Assembly: GCA_963711065.1 (NCBI GenBank)
Contig: CAVQCO010000007.1
Location: 1-64,000 of the forward strand
Direction: 5' to 3'
Origin: Bog-473 sp963711065
GTDB lineage: Bacteria > Actinomycetota > Acidimicrobiia > Acidimicrobiales > RAAP-2
DNA length: 64,000 nucleotides
This document shows positions 1 to 9,057 of this stretch, piece by piece (within the stretch, counting starts at the first letter, position 1; every line of letters starts with the position of its first letter). The notes below the pieces were generated by a model. That model had not been told where the DNA came from. It did not search any database and worked only from the letters and a program-made list of their open reading frames with translations. The translations under genes and the position numbers were made by a program.

Positions 1-815
1 TCCCAACCGCCCGCTTTAACACTGTCCTCTGGTCGCTGGTGCAGGAGATGCGCATTTCCATTTTCTATCCGCTCATCGCCCTCGCAGTCTTAAGGCTGAG
101 CTCCCGTGCCCTTCTGGCTTTGGTGATTGCGGTTGAAGCATTCGTGGCAGGTCTTCCGATCTTTCTCCCCCACATTGATATGGGATTGGCGAGCTTCCCC
201 GCCATGCTGCACTGGTCGAACATGTTCATCCTCGGTGCATTTCTTGCCCTGCGACGCGAGCAGGTGCGCACATGGATGTCATCCCTTCGCCCCTGGCAGA
301 AAGCATCGATCGCCATCGTCACTTTTCTTTTGTATTCCATGGGTATAAAGACGGTGTGGGGAGCGCAGTTCCAGAACCACATCATTGCGCACGTTACCCG
401 ATTGCCCTTTGTCGCGCGTTGGGCCAACCCTGACTACGTGAACTACAAGGTGATATGGCTGGGAGACTGGATCGCCGCCTTCGGTGCAGCCATCGCTATC
501 TGTTTCGCCCTTACCGACCGCCGCACCAAAGCGGTGCTCAATCACAGTCTTGTTTTGTGGACCGGCCGAGCCTCCTACAGCCTTTACCTTGTCCACGCGA
601 CGGTGCTGTTCGCTCTCGCCTACGCACTCATTGGCACCAGGTATGTCTACCTGCTCGCGCCGCTCTACTTCCTGCTGACGATCCTAGCGACCGCCGCGTT
701 TTACCGCGGCGTGGAAGTACCGACCATGAACCTAGGGAGAGAGTTGGCACGCAGGATGAGGAAGACTCGAACTGTTGTGCAAGAGGCTCCGGCGCCAACC
801 ACCGTCGCCAGCTGA
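1..815 (+). CDS. Acyltransferase 3 family membrane protein, C-terminal part (5' end outside window)
   Basis: The reading frame is open from base 3, upstream of the first possible GTG (39), and the upstream residues (FNTVLWSLVQEMRIS) match the conserved interior 'LWSL..E.' stretch of acyltransferase-3 (OafA/YrhL) proteins. The gene therefore starts before the window. About 270 residues are present, with some seven hydrophobic helices and a charged C-terminal tail. The family moves acyl groups onto sugars or lipids at the inner membrane; the substrate cannot be told from this fragment. The next gene (828-1310) is convergent and begins 12 bases after the stop. Confidence 0.8.
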   Translation, partial: PTARFNTVLWSLVQEMRISIFYPLIALAVLRLSSRALLALVIAVEAFVAGLPIFLPHIDMGLASFPAMLHWSNMFILGAFLALRREQVRTWMSSLRPWQKASIAIVTFLLYSMGIKTVWGAQFQNHIIAHVTRLPFVARWANPDYVNYKVIWLGDWIAAFGAAIAICFALTDRRTKAVLNHSLVLWTGRASYSLYLVHATVLFALAYALIGTRYVYLLAPLYFLLTILATAAFYRGVEVPTMNLGRELARRMRKTRTVVQEAPAPTTVAS

Positions 816-827
816 ACAGGAAACCGC

Positions 828-1310
828 CTACATCTTGTATCGGCCCAGGTCCTCGTCGTTCAGGCTTTCGAGCCACTTCCGTACATCCTGCGAAGAGGCC
901 TGTTCGGGGTTAGGCAGCACCTTGGCGGCGCGCAGCACTTCTTCGTCCACAAAAATCGGACAGTCCGTGCGTAGTGCCAGCGCCAGTGCATCTGAGGGGC
1001 GGGAATCGAGCGCTACGACTTCCCCGTTCTGCTCCATCCAGATCACGGCGTAGAACGTGTCGTCCTTAAGCTCCGTCACCACAACGCGTTGCACCTGAGC
1101 ATTCAAGCCATGGATGAGGTTCTTCAGTAGGTCATGCGTCAGGGGACGCGGTGTCTGTGACTTCTCTACCTCGAGCGCAATCGCATTGGCCTCGTACAAG
1201 CCGACCCAGATCGGCAGCAGCGCTTCGCTTTGCGGATCCTTCAGCAGAACGATCGGCATGTTCGTGGAGGGGTCGACCATGAGCCCGCGAATTTTCATTT
1301 CGATTTCCAT
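828..1310 (-). CDS. Bifunctional nuclease family protein (DUF151/BFN)
   Basis: This 160-residue protein begins MEIEMKIRGLMVD and contains the family blocks 'LPIWVGLYEANAIALE' and 'DSRPSDALALALR', with an acidic C-terminal UVR-like tail. Family members have been assigned RNase/DNase activity in plants, and many bacteria carry them with unproven roles. It lies 10 bases downstream of the miaB stop on the same strand, so the two are probably cotranscribed. From memory this pairing is typical of Acidobacteria. The start is supported by its position just after miaB. Confidence 0.85.
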   Translation of the reverse strand: MEIEMKIRGLMVDPSTNMPIVLLKDPQSEALLPIWVGLYEANAIALEVEKSQTPRPLTHDLLKNLIHGLNAQVQRVVVTELKDDTFYAVIWMEQNGEVVALDSRPSDALALALRTDCPIFVDEEVLRAAKVLPNPEQASSQDVRKWLESLNDEDLGRYKM

Positions 1311-1320
1311 CGCTGACCTC

Positions 1321-2685
1321 TTAAACAGCCTCGCCGACCAGGCTGTTGGGAAAACTCTGAGTGACGCGCACAGGGAGATAAGATCCCTGCGCAGGCAATA
1401 TAGGCTGCTTCGTCGTAAAATTCAGCGTCTTGTTTTGCGACGTCCGCCCCACAATCTGTCCACGCGCAGAATTGTAGCCCTCAACCATGACTTCCAGCAC
1501 CTCGCCAATATGCCTGGCGTAGTTTGCTCTCTGCGTCTCCCGCTGTCTATCAAGTAACGCTTGAAGCCGCAGAGATTTCTCTTCCTCGGCCACCGAATCC
1601 GGCATTTCGAGCGCCGGCGTATTCGGCCGGGGAGAGTACTTGAAGCCAAACACCGCGTCGTATTGCACCTCAGCCAGCAGATCCATCGTCGCCTCGAAGT
1701 CGGCCGCCCCTTCCCCCGGAAACCCGACAATAATATCCGTCGTCATGCTGATCCGGCGTTTCGCCGCCTTGATCCACGAGACGCGCTCCAGATACTGTTC
1801 GCTCGTATATTCGCGCCGCATCAACCTGAGCACATGCGACGACCCGCTCTGCACCGGCAGATGCACGTGATCGCACAGCGACGGAACCGCATCGATCGCG
1901 TCGACAATATCTTTCGTGAAGTCACGCGGATGCGAAGTCGTGAACCGCACCCGCCGGATGCCGGGAATCTCGCCAACCGCAGCCAGCAGTTCCGCGAAGC
2001 TCCGCCTCCCTTCCGTGTCGCGGTACGAATTTACATTCTGGCCGAGCAGCTGAATCTCCGTGTAGCCCGCATCTGCCATGCGCTTCGCCTCGGCCAGTAC
2101 CGAGGTCGACGTCCGGCTCCGCTCTTTGCCGCGCGTGTAAGGAACCACGCAGTACGCGCAGAACTTGTCGCAGCCTTCGATGATCGTGATGTAGCCCCGA
2201 TGCGGATTCGACCGCGCCGTGAATTCCGTCTCGAACGTCTCCTCGGTCTGCCGGTCGTCGAGTCCGGTAATACGCTTCGTTCCCCGCTGCAACTGAACCA
2301 GCATTTCCGGCAACCGGTTATACGAGGCCGATCCCGAAACGATCGATACATAAGGTGCGCGCTCAAAGATGCGCTCACCCTCCTGCTGCGCGACACAGCC
2401 CAGCACCGCGAAACGCTTTCCTTGCTTGTGCAGCGCTTTGTAGTCGTTGAGCCGGTTGAAAACCTTCTGTTCCGCCTTGTCGCGAATCGAGCATGTGTTA
2501 TAGAGAATCAGGTCCGCCGCCTCTTCGGTTTCAACGCGCGTATAACCCTCGTGCTCCAGCGTCCCGATCACCTTTTCCGAGTCGTGGACGTTCATCTGGC
2601 AGCCAAAGGTTTCGATATAGAAGGTCGGCGAACGCGCAGCCTGCCCTTGTTCCGCGGTCGCATCGGGCGTTACAAAAGTTGCCAT
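1321..2685 (-). CDS. miaB: tRNA-2-methylthio-N6-dimethylallyladenosine synthase MiaB
   Basis: MiaB is a radical-SAM methylthiotransferase that modifies A37 of tRNAs reading UNN codons. The 454-residue protein has the N-terminal UPF0004 domain with three cluster cysteines (ETFGCQMN, YNTCSIRD, VLGCVAQ). A radical-SAM CxxxCxxC follows (GCDKFCAYCVVPYTRG), then a C-terminal TRAM domain. I chose the ATG at 2685 because the family start motif follows it closely; an upstream in-frame ATG at 2742 would add 19 unconserved residues. It is divergent from the gene at 2757 and leads the bifunctional-nuclease gene. Confidence 0.93.
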   Translation of the reverse strand: MATFVTPDATAEQGQAARSPTFYIETFGCQMNVHDSEKVIGTLEHEGYTRVETEEAADLILYNTCSIRDKAEQKVFNRLNDYKALHKQGKRFAVLGCVAQQEGERIFERAPYVSIVSGSASYNRLPEMLVQLQRGTKRITGLDDRQTEETFETEFTARSNPHRGYITIIEGCDKFCAYCVVPYTRGKERSRTSTSVLAEAKRMADAGYTEIQLLGQNVNSYRDTEGRRSFAELLAAVGEIPGIRRVRFTTSHPRDFTKDIVDAIDAVPSLCDHVHLPVQSGSSHVLRLMRREYTSEQYLERVSWIKAAKRRISMTTDIIVGFPGEGAADFEATMDLLAEVQYDAVFGFKYSPRPNTPALEMPDSVAEEEKSLRLQALLDRQRETQRANYARHIGEVLEVMVEGYNSARGQIVGRTSQNKTLNFTTKQPILPAQGSYLPVRVTQSFPNSLVGEAV

Positions 2686-2756
2686 ATTCAAACCTAAGTA
2701 TACCGCCATAAAGAAGTGCAGGCCGCAACACGCGCCCGGCACGGTACAGTGTTTTC

Positions 2757-3645
2757 ATGGACCTTCCCGGACTTGAAGAACTCCGCCGCGCAACCGATCT
2801 GGTGCGCACCGTGATGCCTCCTACGCCCACCTACAGCTGGCCGCTGCTCAACGCACGTGCCGGCGCCGAAGTATGGGTGAAGCATGAAAATCACTCGCCG
2901 GTAGGCGCATTCAAGCTGCGTGGCGCGACCGTGTATATGGACTGGCTCTCCCGCGAGCAGCCCCACATCACCGGCGTCATCGCCGCAACACGCGGAAATC
3001 ACGGCCAGGGTGTGGCCCTTGCCGCCCGCAGCCGGGGACTGACCGCCACCATTGTCGTCCCGCACGGCAGCAGCCGGGAGAAGAATCGCGCCATGCAGGC
3101 GCTCGGCGCGGAGCTGATCGAGCACGGAGATGATTTCCAGGAGGCCCTCGAGTATGCCACTGAACTCGCCGCCCAGCGCGGACTCCACAAGGTACCCTCC
3201 TTCGATCGCCTGCTCGTAGTCGGTACCGGCACCTACGCCTTGGAAATGTTCGAGTCCGCACCCGAGCTCGACACCGTCTTTGTCCCCGTCGGCCTCGGCT
3301 CATCCATCTGCGGAGTCGCCGCCGCCCGCGCTGCCCTGGGGCTGAAGACGAAGATCGTCGGAGTTGTGGCTGCCGCCTCGCCGTCCTACGCACTTTCCTT
3401 CTCCGCTGGTAAAGTAGTGCCTCACGAAGCGGGAACAAAGATTGCCGACGGACTCGCCTGCCGTTTGCCCGTCGCGGAGGCGCTCGAAGTAATTCTCAAA
3501 AACGTCGACCGCTTCGTCGAGGTAAACGAGCAAGAGATTGCGGGCGCCATGCGCACCATCTACGAAGACACCCACAACGTGGCCGAGGGTGCAGCCGCAG
3601 CTTCCATCGCCGCAGTGCTCAAGGAGCGCGACGCGGTCCGGGGCC
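2757..3645 (+). CDS. Threonine dehydratase-like PLP enzyme, truncated at its C-terminus
   Basis: This fold-type II PLP enzyme, of the threonine/serine dehydratase family, deaminates hydroxy amino acids to keto acids. The Schiff-base lysine is in 'PVGAFKLRGA' (~residue 50), and the phosphate-binding loop is replaced by 'PVGLGSSICG'. The family reading is good to '...SIAAVLKERDAVRG', about residue 296. The last nine codons (GPAGSGRSL) do not fit the family, and the usual 'LSGGN' ending is missing. The loss coincides with the composition break at ~3,645, so the gene is cut by the joint rather than by evolution. Confidence 0.8.
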
Positions 3646-3660
3646 CCGCAGGATCTGGGC
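3640..3660. other. Probable artificial joint between two source sequences
   Basis: A plus-strand threonine-dehydratase gene loses its C-terminus here, and a minus-strand secreted-protein gene loses its C-terminus at the same place from the other side. Both reading frames turn into unrelated sequence within about 15 bases. Left of this point the genes look acidobacterial; right of it they look actinobacterial and the interspersed repeat family begins. Two coding genes cannot both end naturally inside each other like this. Confidence 0.7.
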
Positions 3661-3950
3661 GGAGCCTTTGAGGTGAGGGTGACGGGTACCGGGAACGTTG
3701 CCCACGCGACGTACAGGTTGTTGGGATTGTGCGGATCGATGGCGATCTCGGGCTCTCCGACGACAGTAGAGCTGGTGTTCTGGGAGATGTCCTTTTCGTA
3801 GCTCCCGCCCGTAGAACTCGCGCTCGCACTCGAACCGCCGATCCCCACTGCGATTACGAAGGCGGGCAAGATCACTGGGAATGACCAACATGCTCGAAGC
3901 ACCTGGCGAGCGAATCGTCGCTGGCCGTACGTCCTCGCATGACGAACCAC
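3650..3950 (-). CDS. Secreted BNR/sialidase-type repeat protein, N-terminal fragment
   Basis: A GTG at 3950 gives a protein with a basic N-terminus, a hydrophobic signal segment (FPVILPAFVIAVGIGG) and then 'GEPEIAIDPHNPNNLYVAWA'. The latter is the typical opening of exo-alpha-sialidase/BNR-repeat secreted proteins, where 'DP.NPN.lyva' marks a beta-propeller blade. Only about 100 residues are present before the joint at ~3,645, so the rest of the propeller is missing. An upstream in-frame ATG at 4100 would add 50 residues without family character and is less likely. Function beyond 'secreted propeller' is not known. Confidence 0.55.
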
Positions 3951-4200
3951 CCCCCAAGGGCGTGGACCCGCTTCACTGATTGCACTGCCATGCCATCCCC
4001 CGATCGCTCCAGTCCCATGACCTTGAATCAGTATTTGAACATTGATACTTTCGCCGCTACCCCACCTCTGCAAGTGGCATTTTCTGGCAACAACAATCAC
4101 TCCCAGCCGTGGACGGGCATAGCCGAACGCAACTGAGCGGCCGCCTCCGCCGTCGACGAACAGATCGACGCTGCGGTATCACCCTCACCCCATGTCCGGG

Positions 4201-4220
4201 TATCCCAGTTCGCCGGGTAC
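4201..4220 (-). repeat. CCGGCG hairpin repeat, copy 1
   Basis: Read on the minus strand this is GTACCCGGCGAACTGGGATA, the core and right arm of the repeat family found through 4.2-38.6 kb. It lies 32 bases upstream of the gene at 4252. Confidence 0.6.
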
Positions 4221-4251
4221 GAGCCAGTCGAAGCGATAGCTTCGAAGCCTC

Positions 4252-4740
4252 GTGAAGACCACGCCGTACGTCGACTTCGTAATCCAGAGCCATCAACTCA
4301 CTACGTCAAAGGTCACTGCAGCATTGGGTACCGCCCCAGATGAGGTGGTCGCACCTTTGCATTATGGCCAAGATCGGCTACTGAAGCTCTTCGGAACGCA
4401 TGAGGTGCCGAGCTGGAGATTTCGGGAGGACAGGGGAATCCTCTTCACGGGGATGGAGGAGCCGACTTATATAACCCACATTCAGGTCGCACGACTCGTC
4501 GACCGCCTAACCCCGTTTCAAGACCAGCTGGCCGCCCTCCGACGAACACTTCAAGAGGAAGAGCCTTGGGTGGCTCAACACATGTACTTAGAGGTGGTTG
4601 ATCCATGGAACGAATCCCTGGAAGACAAGTACACCTGCACATCTGTGGGTTTGGAGGCTCTGACGTTCCTCTCGACCATTGGCGCATCGCTCACCGTCAC
4701 CGTCGTCGAGCTCGACAATGATGAACCAAACGGAAACTGA
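4252..4740 (+). CDS. DUF4279-like protein
   Basis: This soluble protein has 162 residues with a GTG start. The layout resembles DUF4279: a beta strand (YVDFVIQSH), 'TTSKVTAALGTAPDEVV', a central 'SWRF', then 'HIQVARLVDRLTPFQDQLAALR' and a hydrophobic C-terminal strand pair (LTFLSTIGASLTVTVVEL). The family has no established activity and often occurs as isolated small genes in variable regions. It is flanked on both sides by minus-oriented copies of the hairpin repeat. The family assignment is by pattern only. Confidence 0.55.
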   Translation: MKTTPYVDFVIQSHQLTTSKVTAALGTAPDEVVAPLHYGQDRLLKLFGTHEVPSWRFREDRGILFTGMEEPTYITHIQVARLVDRLTPFQDQLAALRRTLQEEEPWVAQHMYLEVVDPWNESLEDKYTCTSVGLEALTFLSTIGASLTVTVVELDNDEPNGN

Positions 4741-4750
4741 TTAGCCCCCC

Positions 4751-4775
4751 TGCCCCAGTTCGCCGGACATGTGAC
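4751..4775 (-). repeat. CCGGCG hairpin repeat, copy 2
   Basis: On the minus strand it reads GTCACATGTCCGGCGAACTG followed by GGGCA. It begins 11 bases after the stop of the DUF4279-like gene, where a terminator would be expected. Confidence 0.65.
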
Positions 4776-4986
4776 GCCTACAGGAGGGGCGGGCGTGGCG
4801 GCGAGTTGGGGTCGGGTGTGTCGCCAATCCTGGTTCCAGGACTTACCGCCGCAGTGACGACAGGGCGGTGGCGGTCGCCTCTCCAATGCGTCAGGCGGGG
4901 TGGGACTACCGACGGCGAACAAACCTTTAGGCGCTCTGGCCGCGGCCATGTTTGCGGCGCGGATAATACGACAGGGGCACCGCACC

Positions 4987-5124
4987 ATGAAGAAGATGAA
5001 GCAACTCCCGTCGGCGGAGGTGCATCACCTGATGCTGGTGTTCGTCGACCCGGTCACAGAACGGGCAGTCGTCATTCTCGAAATCAACGGATCTTTGCGA
5101 GTCGGCATGCTTCATTGGGCGTAA
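4987..5124 (+). CDS. Small hypothetical protein (45 residues)
   Basis: The short frame MKKMKQLPSAEVHH... has regular protein-like composition, with a hydrophobic strand 'VVILEINGSLRVGMLHWA' at its end. No family is recognised and no strong ribosome site is seen, so it may be a remnant or chance frame. Confidence 0.25.
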   Translation: MKKMKQLPSAEVHHLMLVFVDPVTERAVVILEINGSLRVGMLHWA

Positions 5125-5816
5125 GGACCTAGAAGACTCGAACCGGGCATGTGGAGATTTGGATCGATGGCGTCCACCGGCCCGGAGATTTTCTCTGGAG
5201 CTTGGCCACCGGAATGGTGGTCGCGATCGCAACGAACTCCCCATTGAGTGCTCGCTGAAACGTCTCTCGTCGAGAGAAGCAGAAGAAGCCGACAATCGGA
5301 GTGGCCGCGAACGACCCAGAAACGCTCAATAGGGCTACTGCCCAGGCACTCAACCCGCTCTTGAAACCGCCCGACACAGTTCTAAGATCGACATTTCTCT
5401 CCTATACCTTAATCTCCGCCAGTTGAGGGCCAGCACGAACGAAGGGGGTTGCTCGGGGATTGAGACTCGAACCCTCAACCTTGCGGGGTTTAGCTATCGG
5501 CTTGCCGACGCGGGCTCGCACTGCGGATCCGAAGGGGCTGGGCTGCAGGTAGCCGACACTGTCGGCGATCGGGGTGCCCCGTGCGCCGGCCTCGTGGCAG
5601 TTCTGGATTGATCGACATACGACCCCGAGGTCGGCGTAATTCCTCATTCTCGACCCGGCGTCGACGGGGAACTGGTTCGGGGACCTTCGGCCCTACCCCG
5701 CACAGGTGATGCAATCGTACGGTAGGTCGTGAGGGACGATGCCGTTGATACGAGTCGCCTCGCGACCGCCCGACGCACGTCACTCTCGCAAGAGTCGACG
5801 CAACGTGGAGGCAACA
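5125..5816. other. Stretch without a convincing gene
   Basis: Several overlapping frames exist but none has family features or consistent codon use. A tRNA-T-arm-like string (GGTTCGAGTCTC, minus strand at ~5,460-5,475) does not extend to a cloverleaf. The last ~100 bases should hold the aldehyde dehydrogenase promoter, but no clear -10/-35 was recognised. Confidence 0.4.
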
Positions 5817-7388
5817 ATGACCCTGACCGCAGATCCAACAGTTTCCGAGACGGAGTCAGTGCGGACTTCGGCATTCGTCGCCCCAGGCCGAGCGGGCAGC
5901 ATTGTCGAGCTCAAGCCCCGGTACGACAACTTCATCGGGGGCAAGTGGGTGACACCCGTCAAGGGTGGCTATATGACCAATGTGAGCCCCGTCGATGGCA
6001 AGCCATTCTGCGAGGTGGCCCGGTCAACCGCTGAGGATGTCGAGCTCGCACTTGATGCAGCGCACGCCGCCAAGGACGCCTGGGGCGAGACCTCTCTGAC
6101 CGAGCGGGCGGCGGTACTCAACGCCATCGCGGACGCCATCGAAGCCAACCTCGAGATGCTGGCGGTGGCGGAGACCTTCGAGAACGGAAAGCCGGTGCGC
6201 GAGACCCTCGCCGCCGACATCCCTTTGGCGGTTGACCACTTCCGCTACTTCGCCGGGGCAACCCGATCGCTCGAGGGTCGTTCTACCGAGATCGACAAGG
6301 ACACCATCGCCTACCACTTCCACGAGCCCCTCGGCGTGGTCGGGCAGATCATCCCCTTCAACTTCCCGCTGCTGATGGCAGCCTGGAAGATCGCGCCCGC
6401 CCTCGCTGCCGGCAACTGCACCGTGCTCAAGCCGGCGTCACCGACTCCGTGGTCCATCCTCAAGCTGGCCGAAGTGATCGCCGACGTCGTGCCCCCTGGC
6501 GTGATCAACATCGTCACCGGGCCGGGCGGAGAGATCGGCAAGGCCTTGGCCTCGAGCCCGCGGATCGCCAAGATCGGATTCACTGGTGAGACGACCACCG
6601 GTCGGCTGATCATGCAGTACGCCGCTCAGAACCTGATTCCCTCGACCGTCGAACTCGGCGGGAAGTCGCCCAACATCTTCTTTGCTGACGTGATGGACGA
6701 GGATGACGAGTACTTGGACAAGGCCATCGAGGGCCTCGTGCTGTACGCCTTCAACAAGGGCGAGGTCTGCACATGTCCCTCCCGGGCACTCATTCACGAA
6801 TCGATCTACGACCGCTTCATGGAGCGCTGTCTCGAACGGATCAAGTTGATCCGCCAGGGCAACCCGCTCGACCCGGCCACCATGATCGGGCCCCAAGTCT
6901 CGGTCCAGCAGGTCGAGAAGATCGCCTCCTACGTCGATATCGGTCGCCAAGAAGGGGCGGAGTGCCTGATCGGTGGCGAGCGATCCCACCTGGGCGGAGA
7001 CCTCGAGGACGGGTACTACTTTCAGCCGACCGTGCTCAAGGGCCACAACGAGATGCGGATCTTCCAAGAGGAGATCTTCGGTCCGGTGCTCGCGGTGACG
7101 ACGTTCAGCGACGAAGCCGACGCAGTCCGCATCGCCAACGACACCCTCTACGGCCTTGGAGCCGGGGTGTGGACGCGCAACGGCAACCTCGCCTATCGCA
7201 TGGGCCGCGCCATCAAGGCCGGGCGGGTGTGGACCAACTGCTACCACCTGTACCCCGCAGGAGCAGCCTTCGGCGGCTACAAGATCTCCGGAGTCGGCCG
7301 TGAGAACCACCAGATGATGTTGGAGCACTACTCCCAGACGAAGAACCTCCTGGTGAGCTACAGCACCAAGCCGCTCGGGTTCTTCTGA
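5817..7388 (+). CDS. NAD(P)-dependent aldehyde dehydrogenase
   Basis: This enzyme oxidises an aldehyde to the acid with NAD(P). Its 523 residues match the usual length of bacterial acetaldehyde-type dehydrogenases. Recognisable sites are the fold segments 'IIPFNFPLLMAAWKIAPAL' and 'GNCTVLKPASPTPWS', the cofactor loop 'GFTGETTTG', the glutamate motif 'ELGGKSPNI' and the catalytic cysteine in 'NKGEVCTCPSRALIH'. I chose the ATG at 5817 because GTGGAGG sits just upstream. An in-frame ATG at 5739 is possible but lacks family sequence. The DUF779 gene starts 8 bases after the stop, a pairing widely seen for acetaldehyde dehydrogenases, which suggests short-chain aldehydes as substrate. Confidence 0.93.
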   Translation: MTLTADPTVSETESVRTSAFVAPGRAGSIVELKPRYDNFIGGKWVTPVKGGYMTNVSPVDGKPFCEVARSTAEDVELALDAAHAAKDAWGETSLTERAAVLNAIADAIEANLEMLAVAETFENGKPVRETLAADIPLAVDHFRYFAGATRSLEGRSTEIDKDTIAYHFHEPLGVVGQIIPFNFPLLMAAWKIAPALAAGNCTVLKPASPTPWSILKLAEVIADVVPPGVINIVTGPGGEIGKALASSPRIAKIGFTGETTTGRLIMQYAAQNLIPSTVELGGKSPNIFFADVMDEDDEYLDKAIEGLVLYAFNKGEVCTCPSRALIHESIYDRFMERCLERIKLIRQGNPLDPATMIGPQVSVQQVEKIASYVDIGRQEGAECLIGGERSHLGGDLEDGYYFQPTVLKGHNEMRIFQEEIFGPVLAVTTFSDEADAVRIANDTLYGLGAGVWTRNGNLAYRMGRAIKAGRVWTNCYHLYPAGAAFGGYKISGVGRENHQMMLEHYSQTKNLLVSYSTKPLGFF

Positions 7389-7396
7389 GCCGCCCG

Positions 7397-7777
7397 GTGG
7401 GCCCCTCGGACACATCGGCGGTGCTCGCCAGCCCGGCCGCGCGTAGTGCCATCGCCAATCTGGTCACTCAGCACGGTCCGGTCATGTTCTTCCAGTCAGG
7501 GGGATGTTGCGACGGCAGCATGCCGATGTGTTTCGCAGACGGTGAGTTCGTCATCGGCGATCATGACGTGCTCTTGGGCCACGTGGGTGGTTGCCCGTTC
7601 TACATCGATCATCGCCAATACGAGGCGTGGAAGCACACCCAGCTGATTCTGGACGTCGGCGACGGTGAGCCCGAAGGCTTCTCACTCCCTGCTGGCCCAG
7701 ATCACCACTTCATCATCAGATCGCGAGTGTTTGATGCGGGCGGACTGCCAGAAGTCGACGTGAGAAGCGGATCTTGA
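7397..7777 (+). CDS. DUF779 family protein
   Basis: A GTG-started protein of 126 residues follows the aldehyde dehydrogenase by 8 bases, almost certainly in one operon. It carries the family signature 'FFQSGGCCDGSMPMCF' with paired cysteines, then 'VLLGHVGGCPFYIDHRQYEAWKHTQLILDVGDG' spread over residues ~60-95, and ends in a beta-rich segment 'FSLPAGPDHHFIIRSRVF'. DUF779 proteins are consistently neighbours of acetaldehyde/alcohol oxidation genes. The cysteines suggest a metal-binding accessory role, but no reaction is known. Confidence 0.85.
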   Translation: MGPSDTSAVLASPAARSAIANLVTQHGPVMFFQSGGCCDGSMPMCFADGEFVIGDHDVLLGHVGGCPFYIDHRQYEAWKHTQLILDVGDGEPEGFSLPAGPDHHFIIRSRVFDAGGLPEVDVRSGS

Positions 7778-7840
7778 TTTTTGAGGACCTTTGCGACGGG
7801 CGCTCAACCCTGAGAGTCCCAGGGGGGTCAAACCCACCCC

Positions 7841-7870
7841 CTGTCCCCATACGCCGGGAGTGGGTGCCAC
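7841..7870 (-). repeat. CCGGCG hairpin repeat, copy 3
   Basis: This is a full-length copy in minus orientation: GTGGCACCCACTCCCGGCGT then ATGGGGACAG. The arms CCCAC/ATGGGG flank the CCGGCG core. It lies downstream of the DUF779 gene. Confidence 0.75.
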
Positions 7871-8002
7871 CCGGCACAACTGGGGCAGGGTTCGTGGCTT
7901 CGGATTCGTTGATCTTCACCACTGCCCACTGCTCTGATCAAGGGCATCCCAAGCGGCCCGCTGGGCCCCCCGTGGCACTGCCGATGCCCGTGACGGGCTG
8001 CA

Positions 8003-8338
8003 TTAGTTCTGCTGGGTGTGATCGCCAGGCGTCGCATCTGGCGGCTCCTGCTTGCCCGAGGGTGCCAGCAGAGGACTTGAGCCGGTGACCTCTGAGGTCT
8101 CGTCACTTTCTTCTCGGTGGAAGCCGCGCCAAAGGCGGTCGAACAGCACCACGACCGCAACTAGGACTCCCCCGATCGCGAACACAATGGCGACGATTCG
8201 CATCATCCTGACAAAGCGTCGCCCTAAGCCATGGGCCCGGTCTGCGACCTCGAGCACCTGCTGGGCGGTGTCCAGAGCAGACTGCACCTGAGCCAGGTCG
8301 GTTTCGGCCCGGGTGATCGCGCTATCGAACGTGGTCAT
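8003..8338 (-). CDS. Small single-pass membrane protein with coiled-coil N-terminus
   Basis: This 111-residue protein begins MTTFDSAITRAE. Residues ~1-45 are a charged heptad-like helix (TDLAQVQSALDTAQQVLEVA). One strong membrane segment follows (MMRIVAIVFAIGGVLVAVVVLF, residues ~55-76), then a hydrophilic tail rich in E, S and P. The start was set at 8338 because GGGAGA precedes it; longer upstream readings lack protein-like composition. No family is recognised. Confidence 0.55.
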   Translation of the reverse strand: MTTFDSAITRAETDLAQVQSALDTAQQVLEVADRAHGLGRRFVRMMRIVAIVFAIGGVLVAVVVLFDRLWRGFHREESDETSEVTGSSPLLAPSGKQEPPDATPGDHTQQN

Positions 8339-8492
8339 GGCAGTGTCTCCCGTCGGGTACGTAGGCCGCAACTCTGGACAGAGCCAGGCGCTGTTGGAGA
8401 TGGGGTACGGAGGCAAGAATCCGGTCATCCATGCTCTGCACGATACGGTCCGCTCCGAAGGGATGCTTACCCAACTGCCCCGTCGCGCCATA

Positions 8493-8524
8493 CCGTCCCT
8501 CCGTCCCGCCGATAGGGGGCACTG
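8493..8524 (+). repeat. CCGGCG hairpin repeat, copy 4 (variant core)
   Basis: It reads CCGTCCCTCCGTCCCGCCGA then TAGGGGGCACTG. The core is CCGCCG instead of CCGGCG, but the right arm GGGGGCA is kept. It lies between divergent genes (8338 minus, 8689 plus). Confidence 0.6.
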
Positions 8525-8688
8525 TGGCCCGCCCGGTATCAACACATCCCGAATGGGGTCCTCCAGGGAAGTCCGCAGGTGCACCTCCTGGACGAGGCGG
8601 GATTGGTGCCCTTGAAATACAGTGATCCAGCCGAACGCCCACCGACGAATGGTGTGCAGCAGTCAGCAAACAAGGAGGCTCACTTCCC

Positions 8689-8958
8689 GTGATTGCCATC
8701 TACATCGTCACCAAGAATATGACCATTGAGCAGCACGCCAAGGGGCGCGATCGCCTCCGTGAGGTCGGGGCACCTGAAGAAGCGATGAAGCTCCACTCGT
8801 GCTTCGGTGAAGACGGTCAGCTTCAGGTCTTCGATGTTTGGGAGAGCCAGGAGGCGTTCGATGAGTTCCTGACATACCTCGGGCCGGTCATGGAGGAACT
8901 GGGCATCGAGCTGGCGCAGCCGCCGACAATCATGCCGATTGTCGACCTCGAGCAATAG
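8689..8958 (+). CDS. ABM-type small monooxygenase-fold protein
   Basis: The 89-residue protein has the ferredoxin-like ABM layout: a first strand 'AIYIVTKNMT', an amphipathic helix with 'HAKGRDRLREVG', 'SCFGEDGQLQVFDVWESQEAF' in the middle, and a closing strand 'PPTIMPIVDLEQ'. Such proteins form dimers; some oxidise small molecules without cofactors, and many have no known substrate. It is convergent with the DUF4190-like gene, and a hairpin repeat fills the gap between the two stops. Confidence 0.6.
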   Translation: MIAIYIVTKNMTIEQHAKGRDRLREVGAPEEAMKLHSCFGEDGQLQVFDVWESQEAFDEFLTYLGPVMEELGIELAQPPTIMPIVDLEQ

Positions 8959-8978
8959 CCGGCGGAACCCCACGAAGA

Positions 8979-9006
8979 GCCCCACTGTCCCGGCGATAGG
9001 GGGCAG
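8979..9006 (+). repeat. CCGGCG hairpin repeat, copy 5
   Basis: It reads AGCCCCACTGTCCCGGCGAT then AGGGGGCA. It sits between two convergent stop codons (8958 and 9058), the expected place for a bidirectional terminator. Confidence 0.75.
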
Positions 9007-9057
9007 GTAACCCGTTTGCCGCAAAGAAGGCTGCTCCTGCCACAGTCAGTCAGCACG

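Noticed and set aside
5455..5480. tRNA-like T-arm string (GGTTCGAGTCTC on the minus strand)
   Set aside because: The flanking bases do not pair into a 5-bp T stem and no acceptor, D or anticodon arm can be placed around it.
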